From Diplolepis rosae (taxonomy: Eukaryota; Arthropoda; Insecta; Hymenoptera; Diplolepididae): 64,000 nucleotides of DNA. Position numbers and translations under genes: made by a program. This document shows, piece by piece, positions 1 to 10,263 of this stretch. Every line of letters begins with the position of its first letter. Position 1 is the stretch's first letter. Under the pieces are notes generated by a model that worked only from the letters and a program-made list of their open reading frames with translations, had not been told where the DNA came from and searched no databases. The stretch spans positions 1,364,001 through 1,428,000 of the forward strand of contig JAPYXD010000738.1 of the NCBI GenBank assembly GCA_030998225.1. The letters are read 5' to 3'.

Positions 1-59
1 TCCAGAAGAAGCACCCAAGTCCATTTTCTCTACAGTTTTTAATTTTAATTCCATAAATC

Positions 60-624
60 TTTTCACCAGCGCATCATGCGTAGAGGAGCGGGTTGGAATA
101 GTTGGGAACGGATGTACCCTCGGACCGAAGTCCTACCCCAGTTCCCTGAGGCCCAAACTCCGCTTAGCCGGTCCCGGAATGTGCGGACAGACTGAACTCG
201 CTCGAAGCAACACAGGCTCCGACACCTGTGTTCAATACACACTACCTGATCAAGGTCCTGAAGGGGCTGGCTCCTGATCCCGCACGGCACACCACCTCGG
301 CAGAGCTAAGCTCACATCAACCTCGCCACCTCGTGGACCAGGGAAGACACCACTCGGTGACGAAGCGCTCCCAGTGGGATGCCATACGGAAACGATCGTT
401 TGGACTGTTCTTGGTCACAGACTGCGGAGGCTTTGCAGTGTCCCCCAGGAGGTTCCATACACAAATTCGTTCTGCACTACATTCAAGAGAGAGCCCGTTC
501 ATAGGTTCTTCTCTGACATTCGAAGGACACATATCACAGTCATGCGGCGCTGACATTCATTCAGTTCACTCATTCCTCGCAGGCACTCGCAGACTCTTTC
601 GCAGCGCGGAACGGTTGCACAAAT
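60..624. other. GC-rich unassigned block
   Basis: This block is clearly richer in G+C and CpG than the AT-rich DNA after it, and it is open in short frames on both strands. None of the translations is one I recognise. It ends at about 625, where a Ty3/gypsy reading frame of different base composition begins. It could be the leader or gag part of that element, or an unrelated inserted fragment. The - strand copy of the same retroelement family (about 49.4-50.0 kb) also has a GC-rich block next to its protease, but I could not see clear sequence identity between the two blocks. Confidence 0.35.
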
Positions 625-1340
625 GAGGGCTTAAATGAAAAATTAAATGCACCTAGTTTAGTTGAAAGCAAAACTGAAAAAGTCAATTTAAGCACAAGTA
701 ATACAATTCCTCATTTAATTTTATCAGCTGAAGGATTAAAAAACCCCATACACATGTTTATAGATACAGGTGCTGGATCAAATTTAATTCAACAACAAGC
801 ATTCAAAACAAACGTGAAAATAAATGAATTTGAACGCCTAAAACTAACAGGTTTAAATGAACATCCTGTATTTAAACTTGGCCAAATAACGATCAATATT
901 TTCGGTTACTTGACCACCCTCAATATAATACCGAACGAAGTACCTATAGAAAATGATGGTAAATTAGGTACATAATTTTTTAGAAACAATAACGCAAAAA
1001 TAAATTATGCGGAAAAACAACTTGAAATAAATAATGAAGTTTATCCCTTTGAAATGCAAGCAACTATATTGGTTCCAGCAAGAAAAATTTCAGGTTTTTA
1101 TGTGCGAATAAAAAACAGTGAAGAAAAACAGGGATTCATTCCACAATTACACCTATGCAACGGAGTTTATTTAGTAAATGCAATTGTTTCTAATAATAAC
1201 AACAAAGCATAGATGAAAATATTTAATACAAATACACAACCTCAAAAGTTAACCATATAAACTGTTGAATTGGTCGATTTTGAAGAAGTGGCAATATATG
1301 AAGAAAAGCAAACTGACACATGCCACCCTTTTATCGGATC
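625..1340 (+). pseudogene. Ty3/gypsy family A protease region (relic)
   Basis: Fragment of a retrotransposon pol polyprotein. The frame is open from about 625 and contains the aspartic protease core FIDTGAGSNLI at about 754-786, followed by the family-typical stretch IIPNEVPIEND. After a stop at 973-975 the same frame continues to about 1210 (ATILVPARKISGFYVRI, then FIPQLHLCNGVYLVNAI), with further stops near 1210 and 1258. The protease would act as a dimer to cut the Gag-Pol polyprotein. No reverse transcriptase, RNase H or integrase follows. A diverged copy lies on the - strand near 49.4-49.8 kb, sharing LKLTG, IIPNEVPIE and FRNNNAK/LRNNNAK. Non-functional. The family is confident from the DTGA motif and its context. 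Confidence 0.8.
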
Positions 1341-1743
1341 CCAGCAAGACTCCTCGTATAATGGATGAGCAAGGGAGTCCCCAAAATTTTGATTACGTTA
1401 TGATGCCAACGGAGGGGAAGGAGACTGGAGCAACAACCACTGACGACTCAAATCTCGAAATTTTACCAGGAGTGTGGACGTTGGGGTACTGAGGGCTCCT
1501 CGTCAATACGCTCCTGCGATACCTCTGCACAAGATCGTAGCAGAAGTGGACCGTCAGCCAATCAGCGCGCCGGACCAGCGGTAAGGGAAGCGACAGGAAG
1601 GCAGGAGTGACCGGCAAGTGTCAGCATCGTCCTATTTCGTCCGCAGCCTTTGAGGAAGCCAGCTCCTTCGCCGCAGCGCATCGCATCTTTAGTTTTGTGC
1701 AAATTACAATGTGTATTTCCTTGTTTTTTGGACTCCTAAAGAT
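1341..1743. other. Unassigned mixed-composition stretch
   Basis: Two short open frames lie here, but neither product is recognisable. The sequence falls between the family A relic and a possible LTR, so it may be the decayed 3' part of that element. Nothing else is visible. Confidence 0.3.
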
Positions 1744-2270
1744 TGTAACGACCCGGAGACAACGAGGCCATCGCCCTCAGTCTGCTGTTTCGGCATTGTT
1801 GCCTTCTGTAAGGTGAGGCCACATTATCTTATCCTCTCCAGGGACCCTACCGACACGTGGCTACCGTTTTGTTGTAGTTGGCTTTTAGATTAATAATTTG
1901 ACACGTGTCAGGGCGGATTCCTGGATTTTAGTGACTTTCCTTTCTTTTTTATTGTGTTAGTTCGTTCTATCTTAGCTTAACCTGGCAAATACTCTTCATT
2001 TGTGTTTAAAGAAACCTTTAATTTGGCCCATTCCGATCCAGAAACCCCCCCACTCAACCGACTTCGAGCTGAGCTAGTCGAAAGTCCGGTACACACAGTT
2101 TCCACCAGGACACTCCCGTCATTAATTTCGAACCTGTCGCTTACGCTCCCCCTTTGTTTCTTTTAATTTTGTCGAACTGAGGTGACCTTGTCGGTCTGGC
2201 GACCAACAAAAATTGTTTGTGATATTTTGTGTAAAATCATTTGTTTTGATGTCCTAAGACATACTGGTGG
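1744..2270 (+). repeat. Possible LTR
   Basis: The stretch begins TGTAACGACCC, a start often seen in insect gypsy-type LTRs, and is richer in GC than its surroundings. A TGGCGACC at about 2197, which resembles primer-binding sites of the arginine tRNA type, could mark its right edge; the alternative edge is near 2270. No second copy was found in the window, so this rests only on end sequence and position between two retrotransposon relics. Confidence 0.3.
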
Positions 2271-2339
2271 AGGCTCGGTGCCGAAGGGGTGCTATATTGC
2301 ATATAAATTAAGTATAGCATTACATTACAAATTTACATA

Positions 2340-3550
2340 AGAAGCGCGGAAGGCCATGAAAGATTATTCAAGAAGTAAAAATACAGAAATCAATTGAAAA
2401 AACAGATAGACCCAGTAAAGTTATGAATAAGTTGACTGAAAATGATAAAAAACATAAATTTAGGGAATCAGAAGACGAATCTGATTCTGATCCAAATTAT
2501 GATGTTACATAAAAACCAAAAACAAATAAGAAAAATAAAAACTCTCCGAAAAATAAAAATAAAGAATTAATAGAAGAAAGTTATTCTGAATCAAATTCTG
2601 ACATATAAAGCGAAGACGAGAAAGAAGAAGAAATCCAGGAAAATTTTCAAAATGTAGAACAAGATGAAAATGAAAACGAACAACCGGGCATACTAGAAAT
2701 AGATAATTCTGAAAATTCTGAACAAGCCTGCTGGGCGTAAAAGATTATTAAAAAAATAGATGAGGAAACGATGAATGATTTGCAGAGAGAAATTGACGAG
2801 TTGCTCAAATTGAACAATTCTCAACGCAATGAAATAAACAGACTTCGGGTTCGGCAGGACGAGCAGCTGGCGATGCAGTACGGGGACGGCGGAGCTTTAG
2901 CCAAAAATAATTTAATTGCTGGTTTACGTACACTCAACATCGATACCAAGGTCCCTAAGATTGAGGATGACCAAAGAAAAAATTCAAGCGAGTTTTTGGC
3001 TTCTCTTGAAACTTATTTCACTTTCAAAAGAATACCGGAAGCACAAAAACTTCTTGTGGCTGAAAGTCTGCTTGAAGGAAGAGCGAAAATTTAGTTCGAA
3101 GAAAATCGCGCTATTTTCGATGGGTATAATGCGTTCAGAGCATCATTTTTGGCGGAATCCTATTCGATTCCTATTCATGTTCGGATAAAGTCTCGTTGGG
3201 CGGCGAAACGATTTGATACAACACAAGGCATTAGTTTACAGACTTCTTTTATTCGCAATATAAGGCAGCAAAATATTTTGGTCCTGTCCCGGAAACATAT
3301 GAGATTAATTAGAGTATTATTCAGCAATTACCGATTCGCGTGAAGGAAGCTCTGGCTGCGATAGATTATTCTGATGTCAACAAAATTACGCAAGCCTTAG
3401 CACACCTAGATATGATTCACGAAGAACGCGACAGTGGTCGAAAACGCTCACAAAGTCAATCACAGAATGGTAGTTCTAATAATTTTGATAAAGATATACA
3501 ATGTAAAGTTATACAAAGTCAAATTAATTTCAAAATACAAACAATTTAAA
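2340..3550 (+). pseudogene. Ty3/gypsy family B gag (relic)
   Basis: Decayed gag of the second gypsy-type element. The first part (2350-2740) is rich in Lys, Glu and Asn with several stops. The clearest segment, 2771-3092, begins with a coiled-coil-like stretch (LQREIDELLKLNNSQRNEIN) and runs into a capsid-type region (KNSSEFLASLETYFTFKRI). Frame changes at about 3092 and 3340 carry the homology onward through VKEALAAIDYSDVNKITQAL to about 3550. Gag would form the intracellular particle. It lies 5' of the protease fragment in the normal gag-pol order. Assignment to gag rests on position, length and the capsid-like segment rather than on a zinc knuckle, which I could not find. Confidence 0.6.
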
Positions 3551-3771
3551 TCAGAGATGCTTGTGTGCAGGTGTGTACTCTGCGTCCAGAAATAGGAACG
3601 CAGCGGGTGCATGCGCGCTATTACATCATTCAGTGGGAATGCTCTCTTTTGAACCTAATAATGATCAACTAATGGTCGGTTACTTGAAATGCCCAACTTA
3701 AATGTTCCACCTCCCTTACTAATGCAAAGAGGAAATTTTAATAATTTAAACTAAATCAAGACGCGGCCTAT

Positions 3772-4230
3772 TTGGGTCCAACGGCGCGTCAAGATCCATA
3801 TGATCTATACGAGGACCTGTCCCATGACGTCATGAAGGAGCCTAACATGGAAATGGCATCCGGCTCAATGCACATGCAGAAATTTCCAATGTTATTGATT
3901 TCCATTTTGAGGGTCCCCGTTCCAGCATTTATAGACTCCGGAAGTCAAATTACATGTATTTCTGCAGTGTTTTATACTCATTTATTGCAGCATAAAAAAA
4001 TCCCGGGATTTGCAGTGAAAAATATACGATTTTTAACGTTTATAGGTAAAAAAGTGACTCGGTTGAAAAAACAAGTTTTGTTGGAAGTTAAAATTAGGGA
4101 TTATTCTCAATCTACGCCATTTCTTGTTGTGCCCGGCTCGACTAGTCAGGTAATTTTGTGTAATGAGTGGCTCTTGTATAATAAAGCCATGTTGGATTAT
4201 AAACACTTGATAGTGTATAGTTACACTTGA
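3772..4230 (+). pseudogene. Ty3/gypsy family B aspartic protease
   Basis: A 152-residue open frame with a retropepsin-like active site, PAFIDSGSQITCIS, near residues 50-63, followed by VTRLKKQVLLEVKIRDY and a second conserved block ending in VILCNEWLLYNKAMLD. That order (DSG, flap region, then I-L-x-N-E/D-W-L) matches gypsy-type proteases lying between gag and reverse transcriptase. The frame stops at 4228-4230, before any reverse transcriptase. It is in the same orientation as the upstream gag and the downstream RNase H and integrase pieces, so it is best read as one member of a disrupted gag-pol. Confidence 0.75.
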
Positions 4231-4255
4231 TGGTTACTGTGTTCCTGCGGAATTA

Positions 4256-4889
4256 TTGCTGTACAGTCGATCACCGTTTGAGCGAGTCTTATCGTCAGAT
4301 AAAGATAATCTCACATGTATTCAAATAATAACAAGCTCAGAAATAGGAACAAATATTACTAATTTTGAATCTTTGGAGGGGGAACATTGTAATTTAATTT
4401 TTCGAAAATCATTTTCTAAAGAAACTTACACTCAAGCCGAAGGTGTTTCTGTTGATTCGCGTACTAAAAATGAAATTGTTTTATGCCATGATGAATTTCC
4501 ATTAATGAAACAGTTAAATGATCAAATTTCCGATAAAAGAGAAGTTGATTATTTAAATAAAAAAAATGATAATGATCCTAGTAATTAAAAGATTGGATCG
4601 TTTTAGAGATATCCTCAAGGAATAAAATCGGTGGACTTGGACTGCGATTCATAAAAAAGGCTTTCGAGAATTAAAAACTGATCTCGCTGACTGCATCATG
4701 TTGAAGCATTATATCCCCAATATTCCATTTAAATTACAGGCAGATGCTTCTAGCAAAGGAATTAGTGGTGTGCTCTTTCGGGTAGATTATTGTAGATCAG
4801 ATTCATACGAAACTAGGGCATCCCGGATATTATAAAACATTAATGTATTTACGACAGTTCTTTTATTGGAAGGGAATGAGCACAATGAT
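4256..4889 (+). pseudogene. Ty3/gypsy family B pol: RNase H start and integrase zinc domain
   Basis: From 4256 to 4588 there is an open frame likely to be the linker between protease and reverse transcriptase. The reverse transcriptase palm is missing: at about 4625 the sequence jumps to the start of RNase H (AIHKKGFRELKTDLADCIML, then FKLQADASSKGISGVLFR). A second deletion at about 4785 joins this to an integrase H2C2 zinc domain, with HTKLGHPGYYKT and FYWKGM visible. The integrase would insert the cDNA into the genome. The frame is then cut at 4902 by a 559-bp insertion and resumes at 5474. Multiple deletions make the element non-autonomous. Confidence 0.75.
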
Positions 4890-5035
4890 AAAAAAATTTG
4901 TAACATTGAGGAAAGTAGATGGCCTTTCCGGTTTTGTATAATTATTTAAGTTAGTGAAATATGAAAAATAAATAATATTTTTAGATGGTAAAATATTTTT
5001 AAGACCGAAAAAATTTGAAAGCGTGCATCTTGCAT

Positions 5036-5111
5036 GTGTCAGGAGGAATCGAACCTCCGAATATACTTGCCTTTCCGGGGACTTACTATGATAAACGCAC
5101 CAAGCCAACAC
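5036..5111 (-). repeat. tRNA-like core, left arm of fold-back
   Basis: Reverse complement of the core in the right arm. It has the GGTTCGATTCC B-box and a 6-bp acceptor-like pairing (GTGTTG with TGACAC). The anticodon arm does not pair well, so it is a tRNA-derived sequence rather than a working tRNA gene. Confidence 0.6.
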
Positions 5112-5220
5112 CGCTTACAGCATTTAAAATAATTTTCGGTATATTTCACTTTTCAGTTTTTAGATGTTTATTTGAATGAATAGTGAAATATACCGAAAAT
5201 TATTTTAAATGCTGTAAGCG

Positions 5221-5296
5221 GTGTTGGCTTGGTGCGTTTATCATAGTAAGTCCCCGGAAAGGCAAGTATATTCGGAGGTTCGATTCCTCCTGACAC
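5221..5296 (+). repeat. tRNA-like core, right arm of fold-back
   Basis: 76 nt with a T-arm that pairs perfectly (GGAGG, loop TTCGATT, CCTCC), a plausible D-stem (TGGT with ATCA) and an acceptor-like GTGTTG/TGACAC pairing. The middle part (GTCCCCGGAAAGGC) does not form a convincing anticodon stem. It is the likely internal promoter (A-box TGGCTTGGTGCG, B-box GGTTCGATTCC) of the SINE-like unit. Confidence 0.6.
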
Positions 5297-5474
5297 ATGC
5301 AAGATGCACGCTTTCAAATTTTTTCGGTCTTAAAAATATTTTACCATCTAAAAATATTATTTATTTTTCATATTTCACTAACTTAAATAATTATACAAAA
5401 CCGGACAGGCCATCTACTTTCCTCAATGTTATAATACCGGTAACACCGAAAACTATTAATTAAAAAAATTTGTA

Positions 5475-6178
5475 GTCACGTGTCATTTATGACAAAGAGT
5501 AAAAGCTGCAAACTATAAAGCAGAAGGGGAATATCAATTGGTTGAGTCAAGTGAGCCAGGTGATTTAGTCACGGTTGATTTTTATAGATGCTTGCCACGG
5601 TCGGTAGGCAGGGTAGAATACATCTTCGTAGTGCTTGACGCTTACTCAAAACATATAAAACTTTACGCGATTAAGAAAGAAACAACGAAGACGGCACTCA
5701 GAGTATTGTTCGATAAATATGTTGCTGAAATGGGAAAACCGAGGAGATTGTTATTTTATGAACATTACTACTCATAGCAGTAAGGGTTCTTGCCCCATGA
5801 GTTGCATTTTGGAGTCAAGCCATATGACCAAATTCGGGAATAGGTTTCTTTTCCGAACTTGACTGAGTACACACATGACGCAAAGATAAGATTAGCAAAA
5901 GAAAAATTGTTGGGTAATTTTGAGAGACGGAGACGTTCTCAAAAGAATCCTTCTGGAATTGATTTTGTAATAGGCGATTTAGTTTTATTAAGAGTACCAA
6001 AATAATCAGACAAGTGTAATAAAGTGACTGAAAAATTCTTTCATCTGTTTTTCGGAGCGTATAAAATAGCTAAAATGTATGGCCAGGATGTTTTCGAATT
6101 GAGACATAGGGATGTTTATGAACCTATCATAGGAATTGATAATCGTTGTAGCTTACGGAAGTATCATAGTCGTTAGAA
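5475..6178 (+). pseudogene. Ty3/gypsy family B integrase, core and C-terminus
   Basis: Continuation of the integrase after the fold-back insert. The segment at 5538-5777 shows the first catalytic Asp region (GDLVTVDFYRCLP, with VEYIFVVLDAYSKHIKLYA). The middle of the core is deleted near 5765. From about 5785 the C-terminal part resumes (LPHELHFGVKPYDQIRE), then FERRRRSQKNPSGIDFVIGD and the GPY-like block FGAYKIAKM, ending with a stop at about 6175. One in-frame stop sits at 6001. The catalytic second Asp and the Glu are lost with the deletion. This closes the coding part of family B just before its 3' repeats and LTR. Confidence 0.75.
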
Positions 6179-6271
6179 CGTGGGCTGGACGCTCTGCTGC
6201 TCGTGTTGTCTATAACTCGATTGTCTGATCTGACTTGCAATGTTAGAATCTTTCACATGTATGACAAATAT

Positions 6272-6436
6272 AAATGTAGATTTAGCACAGTTGCAAACAT
6301 TCATTTTAAGTATTATATCATTGTGACAATTCACCATTTTGGTGATAATCTGTATCGAATAAATGTGAATTTAGTGTAGTGGTGAAAAATTCGTCTTAAG
6401 TATTATATAGTTGTGACAATTCACCATTTTGGTGAT
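6272..6436 (+). repeat. Two-copy direct repeat, ~90-bp period
   Basis: A ~75-nt unit at 6272-6346 recurs at 6361-6436. Both end in GACAATTCACCATTTTGGTG. They lie between the integrase stop and the polypurine tract of family B, so they are part of its 3' untranslated region. Confidence 0.7.
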
Positions 6437-6520
6437 CGATTGTAATATTGTATTATATAAATCTAATTGGTGGTAATAGTAAACTGATTTAAAATGTATG
6501 CTTAATGTTCACACATTTTA

Positions 6521-6800
6521 AATGGGGGACATTGTAAGGATAAAGTTTATCAAATCATTGTGTGAGGAAGTCCGTCAGAGTTTGTAAATGTTCACATGAT
6601 TGATGACGTCGGTTAGCGATGACAGAGAGTAGTGACGTTATGGTCTGAGGAGAGAGCAGTATTAAAATTGGATTAGATTGAGAAGGTCTGATAAGCTATC
6701 GACTTTCGGCGATATATTTTATCTTTTATAGTCGCAAAATTATACAAGTGGTATCTCTTTTGATCCTTAAATTCACCATATTACGAGGAGGACAATTCTC
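6521..6800 (+). repeat. Probable 3' LTR of family B with polypurine tract
   Basis: A purine-rich AATGGGGGACA at 6521-6531 is followed at 6533 by TGTAAGGATAAAG, the expected order of polypurine tract and LTR start. The right edge is not certain and is set where the composition changes near 6800. No matching 5' LTR was found upstream, so the element is truncated or its 5' end was lost. Confidence 0.5.
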
Positions 6801-7825
6801 TCACTCACATATGGCATAATTAATATATATACAGAGGCACAAGGTGAAGTGGAAGAACAAACGCACCCATTTATTTATATATTGGAAATTTACATGTGGA
6901 TTTTTCGATGACAAGGTATGACGATTTGATCATGACTCATAAAGACGTCTCTTGCATCATCATGAACATAAATATGTTTATGATTGGGTGACTCGAGCTA
7001 CTGATAATCCAATACGTCTGGTGGATGAAATTGGTCGCGAAATTCATCTAGATATAATATATCATCATTATCGTGCATGAGGGATTTTTCTAATTGAGAG
7101 ACTGATCAGATCGCCTTTAACGATAGTCTATTTATTGTAAGTTGATTAAATATTTTAATAATTTGAGTGATTCGATTGTGTGTTGGAATGGTGAGATGTG
7201 TGTGAGTAATTTAATGTTGTACGGAAACATTCTTATTCTTATTGTAATTTTATATTATGTTTAACGATTTCGAGCTGATAGTTACCAGAATCTTTAAATG
7301 TCCCCTGTTATAAATAATCTTGATAGGTCACGGTATTTCTTGACCAATATTAATAACCTTTGGTAAATTCGAAACATTTTGATCGAGTAGATGGCAATAA
7401 AATATTTTTCATTTTACAATCAATTGTAATCTTTTATCCGATCTATGTTAAGAATAGTATTTACAATTTTATGAACGGAATAGACCGTTACAGCTTCGAG
7501 TACACATTCTCAGGGAAAAGAAATGATGTGAGATTTTTCATCAGCTATATCAGATCATCTACTTGCAATTTCAAGAAATAAAATTATATTTAAAATCAGC
7601 GACCTAATAAATCCTCTTATAATAATTTAGAATGAATTTTCGACATTTTTTTTCCTGAATTTTTTGTTGTGTTTTTAACTTCGAATCATAAAGGAAAATA
7701 TCTAAATTGAAAAATATATTGAATGGTTCTTGGGAACGTTTGTGATAAATAAAAATCATATTTCGAAAAATCAATCAGGCTCTGACAACAAATAAAAGTT
7801 TTTTTAGAGTTGAGTGTATGTTGAT
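6801..7825. other. AT-rich DNA, nothing recognised
   Basis: Short open frames only, none with a recognisable product, codon pattern or neighbour on the same strand. No repeat structure seen. Confidence 0.4.
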
Positions 7826-7827
7826 TA

Positions 7828-8473
7828 CACTCGACATTCCCTGTAACGAAAAGCTCGAGCATCGAAAACCTCTCTGTAACAAACGCGAGAGAGATCCCCT
7901 CCATATCCTACTTGTTGCTAAGCGCTGTTATGCGCATTATATAATGCGCGCAGTCTATCTGTCAGTGAGGCTATGTGAATAATATATTTACATAGTTAAA
8001 ACGGTATAAAAAAGATTTCTGTGAGTATTGAAGATGGAATTAACTTATTTGACGGTATGTACTCAAAATACTAAAAATTGTAATTATATAAATTTTTTAT
8101 ACATATTGTTTAAAAAGGAACAATTTTAGTTATCTACAGTAATGTGTGAAATATCAAAATTTCAAAAAAAAATTATGCAATTTTAATGTTTAATTGAAAA
8201 CTCCAGATTGGAAAAATTAAATATAAACTTTTTTATTTCAAATACTGTAAAATTACACTATCAAGTAATTTTTCAATAATTGACAAATAATTTTCTCATT
8301 AATTTGTGATAAAAGCCATCAAACTCATTGATTACTTTTTCAAATTTGAGCGCGCTTCATTCCGTAGTAGTGTGGGAAGAGGGGTCGATCGTCTGCTCGT
8401 TATAGGGAGGCGTGACGCGCTTGTTACAGAGAGGTTTCGTTACAGGGAATTTCGTTATAGGGAATCTCGAGTG
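7828..8473. mobile_element. TA-flanked MITE, ends CACTCGA
   Basis: 646 bp with inverted ends: the left end (CACTCGACATTCCCTGTAAC) matches the complement of the right end, and both contain CCCTGTAACGAAA and CCTCTCTGTAACAA words over about 60 bp. TA dinucleotides lie immediately outside both ends (7826-7827 and 8474-8475), consistent with a TA target duplication as in Tc1/mariner-type elements. No coding capacity. It lies 60 bp upstream of the transposase-like pseudogene at 8531, though the association may be chance. Confidence 0.65.
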
Positions 8474-8530
8474 TATTTTGAATTTAAGTCTGCTGTAAAG
8501 TAACGTGAAACCATTGTCATTGTTTTAACA

Positions 8531-10263
8531 ATGAACACACGTAAGTGTTCAAATGATCCTGACAGTTTTTGTTACATTTGTGATCGTTTGACGTTTACTA
8601 AGAAAAGAATGAAGATCGATGATAATGTCAAATAATTGTATCGCAATTACTTTAATATTTCGATATCTAATCAAGATAAGTCTTGGGTTCCGCATGCGGC
8701 TTGTAAATCATGTGTTGAATCTTTAAGACGGTGGAATAATGCCAAAAGTGATGTACCAGGAATGCCTTTCAAAATACCTGTGATTTGGCGTGAAGCTGCT
8801 AGCCACGATGAATGTTATTTTTGTTCAACCAATACATTTGGATATAATGACAAAAATGTTTATCATATTGAATATACAAACGTAGGAAGTGTTACAAAAC
8901 CCATTTCATATTCATTTGATGATAGACCTCCAACTCTTCCACTTTTCAAAGAAGAAGTTGAGGAAAATACAGACGTTCATTATACTGAAGATCGTGAATC
9001 GGAATATATCCCATCAACTTCTGACTCTCTTCCAATTCTATTCGTTCAGAATGTTCTTGATGATTTAGTCAGGGATCTAGGTTTACCAAAAGATAAGTCT
9101 GAATTGCTAGGATCAAGACTTCAAGAGAGAAATCTTCTTTCTCCTGGAACTACTTTCAGTTGGTATCGTCATCGGGAGGAATCATTGATTAAGTATTTTC
9201 CTGAAGGTGATAACTATGTCTTTTGCGATAATGTTAGTAACTTCATGTAACAGTCGGGAGTACTTTATGATGCCTCGCAATGGAGACTATTCATTGATTC
9301 CTCAAAGACAAGCCTGAAGGGTCTTTTATTGCATAATTCAGATGAATACGCATCCATACCAATTGCTCATTCCTTTTACTTAAAGGAATCACATGAAAAT
9401 ATGAAAACCATTCTTGAAGCAATTAGATAGGAACAATATGAATGGCAAATATGCGGAGATTTCAAAATTCTTTCCATTCTTCTTGGACAACAATTGTCTT
9501 TTACAAAATACCCGTGCTTTTTATGTTTATGGGATAGTAGAGATAGAAAACAGCACTATGTTAGAAAAAAATGGCCTCTTCGCGTGACTCTCAAACCAGG
9601 AGACCTGACCATTCTAAACAAACCACTGATTGACCCTAAAAAAGTTCTGTTACCTCCGCTTCATATAAAATTAGGATTAATGAAGCAGTTTGTAAAGGCC
9701 CTTGATCGTGAAGGTGCATTATTTAAGTATCTTGCGCGACAATATTCTTATTTAAGAGACGCCAAAATAAAAGAGGGAATATTTGTTGGTGCACAGATAC
9801 GATAACTGATGAAAACAACAGAAGTTGAAAATGTTATGACAACTGTCGAAAAAGAAGCCTGGATCAGCTTCAAAAAAGTTGTCCAAGGTTTTTAGGCAAC
9901 AGCAAGGCTAGTAACTACAAAGAACTTGTAGAAAATATGCTTGAAAAATATCACAATTTAGGGTGTAACATGAGCATCAAAATGCATTATTTACACTCCC
10001 ATCTAGATCGGTTTCCAGAAAACTGTGGCGATGCCAGCGACAAGCAGAGAGAACAATTTCATCAGGATATCAAAGGAATGGAAAGACGTTATCAGGGAAA
10101 ATGGTCTTCATCAATGCTAGCTGACTATTGCTGGTATCTCCCACGTCATGATCCAGATGTTCATCATAAAAGACGTTCTGGGCCAAGGACTTTACTGCGC
10201 AAAAAAAAAGAGATTTTATTAGTAAAACTTAAGTTGTTTCCAGAAAACATTAGAGACGAGTGA
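8531..10263 (+). pseudogene. Transposase-like gene with zinc-binding N-terminus (decayed)
   Basis: One long ancestral frame of about 575 codons starts at ATG 8531. It has in-frame stops at 8633, 9248, 9428 and 9803, and a one-base loss in a T run at about 9890. The N-terminus has paired cysteines (FCYICD; HAACKSC; DECYFC) and the block DQDKSWVPH, which I recall from a protein family that is multi-copy in insects and other animals and has the look of a transposon product. Acidic residues in RNase H-like settings follow: LFIDSSKTS, WQICGDFKIL and FHQDIKGMERRYQGKW, the last followed by SSMLADYCW. I infer that these could be a DDE-type triad. I cannot name the superfamily. No terminal repeats were found for it. 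Confidence 0.7.

Larger units (their letters stand above)
4903..5461. mobile_element. Fold-back insertion with two tRNA-like cores
   Basis: Inserted inside the family B integrase. The 14-bp target sequence TAAAAAAATTTGTA is present at 4889-4902 and again at 5461-5474. The insert is a long, nearly perfect palindrome: left arm 4903-5150 and right arm about 5183-5430, around a 32-nt spacer, followed by ~30 nt of unpaired tail (TATAATACCGGTAACACC). Each arm holds one copy of a 76-nt tRNA-like sequence. A duplication of this length and an internal RNA polymerase III-type promoter are what LINE-mobilised SINEs show, so I read it as two SINE copies inserted head to head, or a SINE that became inverted. 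Related tRNA-like heads occur near 30.06, 30.49 and 37.12 kb. Confidence 0.75.

Noticed and set aside
60..620. Non-LTR retrotransposon C-terminus on the - strand
   Set aside because: A Cys-x2-Cys and a Glu-Cys-Ser word looked faintly like the region after non-LTR reverse transcriptases, but there is no His-Cys partner or conserved block, so it was left unassigned.
5221..5296. Functional tRNA gene
   Set aside because: T-arm and acceptor-like pairing are present, but the anticodon arm does not fold and an inverted second copy exists; it is better explained as a SINE head.
4863..5463. Two identical ~80-codon frames on opposite strands
   Set aside because: They are the two arms of the fold-back insert read in mirror image, covering the tRNA-like core; the identity comes from the palindrome.
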